This document shows positions 13,191 to 13,927 of a stretch of DNA of 13,927 nt, in pieces. The stretch's first letter is position 1. Every line of letters starts with the position of its first letter. This DNA is from an uncultured Oscillospiraceae bacterium (GTDB lineage Bacteria; Bacillota; Clostridia; Oscillospirales; Ruminococcaceae): contig CAJMEU010000071.1 of assembly GCA_905212515.1 (NCBI GenBank), positions 1-13,927 on the forward strand. The letters run 5' to 3'. Below the pieces are notes generated by a model. That model was not told where the DNA came from. It did no database searches and worked only from the letters and a program-made list of their open reading frames with translations. The position numbers and the translations under genes are program-made.

Positions 13191-13927
13191 CTATTTCATC
13201 GCGTAATACCAGCCGTTGTAGGCGCTGATGCCGATGATGACGGCCATCAGCAAAATAAACAGCTTTTCCACCGCGCGGTTGTCCATGCGCTTGTTGCAGG
13301 TGCGGCCCGCCATGCCGCCCAGCACGCCGCCGGCCACCATCAGCACCAGGGCCAGCACGTCGAACTGGGGTACCGTGCGCGTAAGAAGCGTGGAGATGAA
13401 ACTGGTGAGCTGGCTGAACAGGATGATGTAAAGGCTGTTTTGGGCAGCCGTCTTGGTGTCCATGGAGAAGAAGAAGTACAGCACCACCAGGTTGATGGGG
13501 CCGCCGCCGATGCCCAAAAAGCTGGACATGATGCCCAGCACGAAGCCGATGGCCACGCAGGCCAGGGCGCTTTGCACCCGACAGGTCTTGATGCGGCTTT
13601 TGTTCACCGTGTACAGCAGCGTGCCCAGGGTGACCACCAGCAGGCAGATGGCCTGGACCGAGCCCACGGTGTTCTGGTTGTCGAACAGCCCTTTCACCAC
13701 AGTGAACAGCTGCTTGCCCACCACGCCGCCCACGGCGGCGCCGATGGCCAGCGGCGTGCCGGTGCGCAACTCCACCAGGCTGTCCTTCGCCAGCATGGAG
13801 CGCCCCACCGAATAGCAGGACATGGCCAGCACCGTGCAGCCGGACAAGAAACTGATGGTGGACACGCTGGCCAGGTGGAACATATCCAGCGTGGGCTTGA
13901 TGATGACGCCGCCGCCGATGCCGCAAA
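13191..13927 (-). CDS. TauE/SafE-family membrane permease, 5' end outside the window
   Basis: 244 residues are visible and the frame is open to the right edge. The first in-frame Met inside the window (13883) is internal, because the codons before it read CGIGGGVIIKPTLD, the first conserved TauE repeat motif. Probably only 15-25 residues are missing. The second repeat has the matching GIGGGPINLVVLYFFFSMD block, and hydrophobic segments cover most of the protein. TauE/SafE proteins move sulfite, sulfoacetate or related small anions, and many members have no known substrate. It is convergent with the PHP hydrolase gene, not in its operon. Placement near an SsuABC-type importer fits export of an anion such as sulfite after breakdown of an organosulfur compound, but that is inference. 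Confidence 0.85.
   Translation of the reverse strand, partial: CGIGGGVIIKPTLDMFHLASVSTISFLSGCTVLAMSCYSVGRSMLAKDSLVELRTGTPLAIGAAVGGVVGKQLFTVVKGLFDNQNTVGSVQAICLLVVTLGTLLYTVNKSRIKTCRVQSALACVAIGFVLGIMSSFLGIGGGPINLVVLYFFFSMDTKTAAQNSLYIILFSQLTSFISTLLTRTVPQFDVLALVLMVAGGVLGGMAGRTCNKRMDNRAVEKLFILLMAVIIGISAYNGWYYAMK

Noticed and set aside
13191..13883. The TauE-like gene taken as complete from the Met at 13883.
   Set aside because: The in-frame codons upstream encode the conserved GIGGG motif of the first TauE repeat, so the gene starts beyond the window.

Overview
The window looks like a chromosomal piece of a high-GC Gram-positive anaerobe, most likely a Clostridia/Oscillospirales-type Firmicute. 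This is inferred from strong AGGAGG-type ribosome binding sites, a lipoprotein substrate-binding protein, a HutC-type GntR regulator, tightly packed operons and GC-rich codons. No ribosomal or other taxonomic marker is present, so the assignment stays tentative.

Left part (1 to about 7740, all on the minus strand): one long, tightly spaced operon. Read 5' to 3' it encodes a multi-pass membrane histidine kinase, a NarL/LuxR-type response regulator, a NagB-like amino-sugar-phosphate deaminase/isomerase, a NagA-like N-acetyl amino-sugar-phosphate deacetylase, a class II fructose-bisphosphate aldolase, a triosephosphate-isomerase-like protein, a phosphofructokinase-like protein, and the start of a LarA-type (nickel-pincer) racemase/epimerase that runs off the left edge. 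On paper this is a self-contained route from an N-acetylated amino-sugar phosphate to triose phosphates, under its own two-component system. The NagB, TIM and PFK homologues, and to a lesser degree NagA, deviate at positions that are normally catalytic or phosphate-binding. The real substrate may therefore not be GlcNAc-6-phosphate. This is the best candidate in the window for an undescribed pathway.

Middle (about 7720 to 11600, minus strand): a HutC/GntR regulator followed, after a terminator, by an SsuC-SsuB-SsuA-type ABC importer (permease with a GTG start, ATPase, lipoprotein binding protein). It ends in a strong terminator. The -35 region of the kinase operon promoter is buried in that terminator hairpin. 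Two hairpins lie between the ATPase and binding-protein genes.

Right part (about 11440 to 13927): an AT-rich divergent control region with paired ACAAAT repeats leads into a plus-strand PHP-fold (DUF3604/CehA-like) metal-dependent hydrolase. A bidirectional terminator separates it from a convergent TauE/SafE-type permease cut by the right edge. The importer, hydrolase, permease and GntR regulator together suggest uptake and hydrolysis of a small, possibly sulfur- or phosphorus-containing organic compound. The substrate cannot be read from the sequence.
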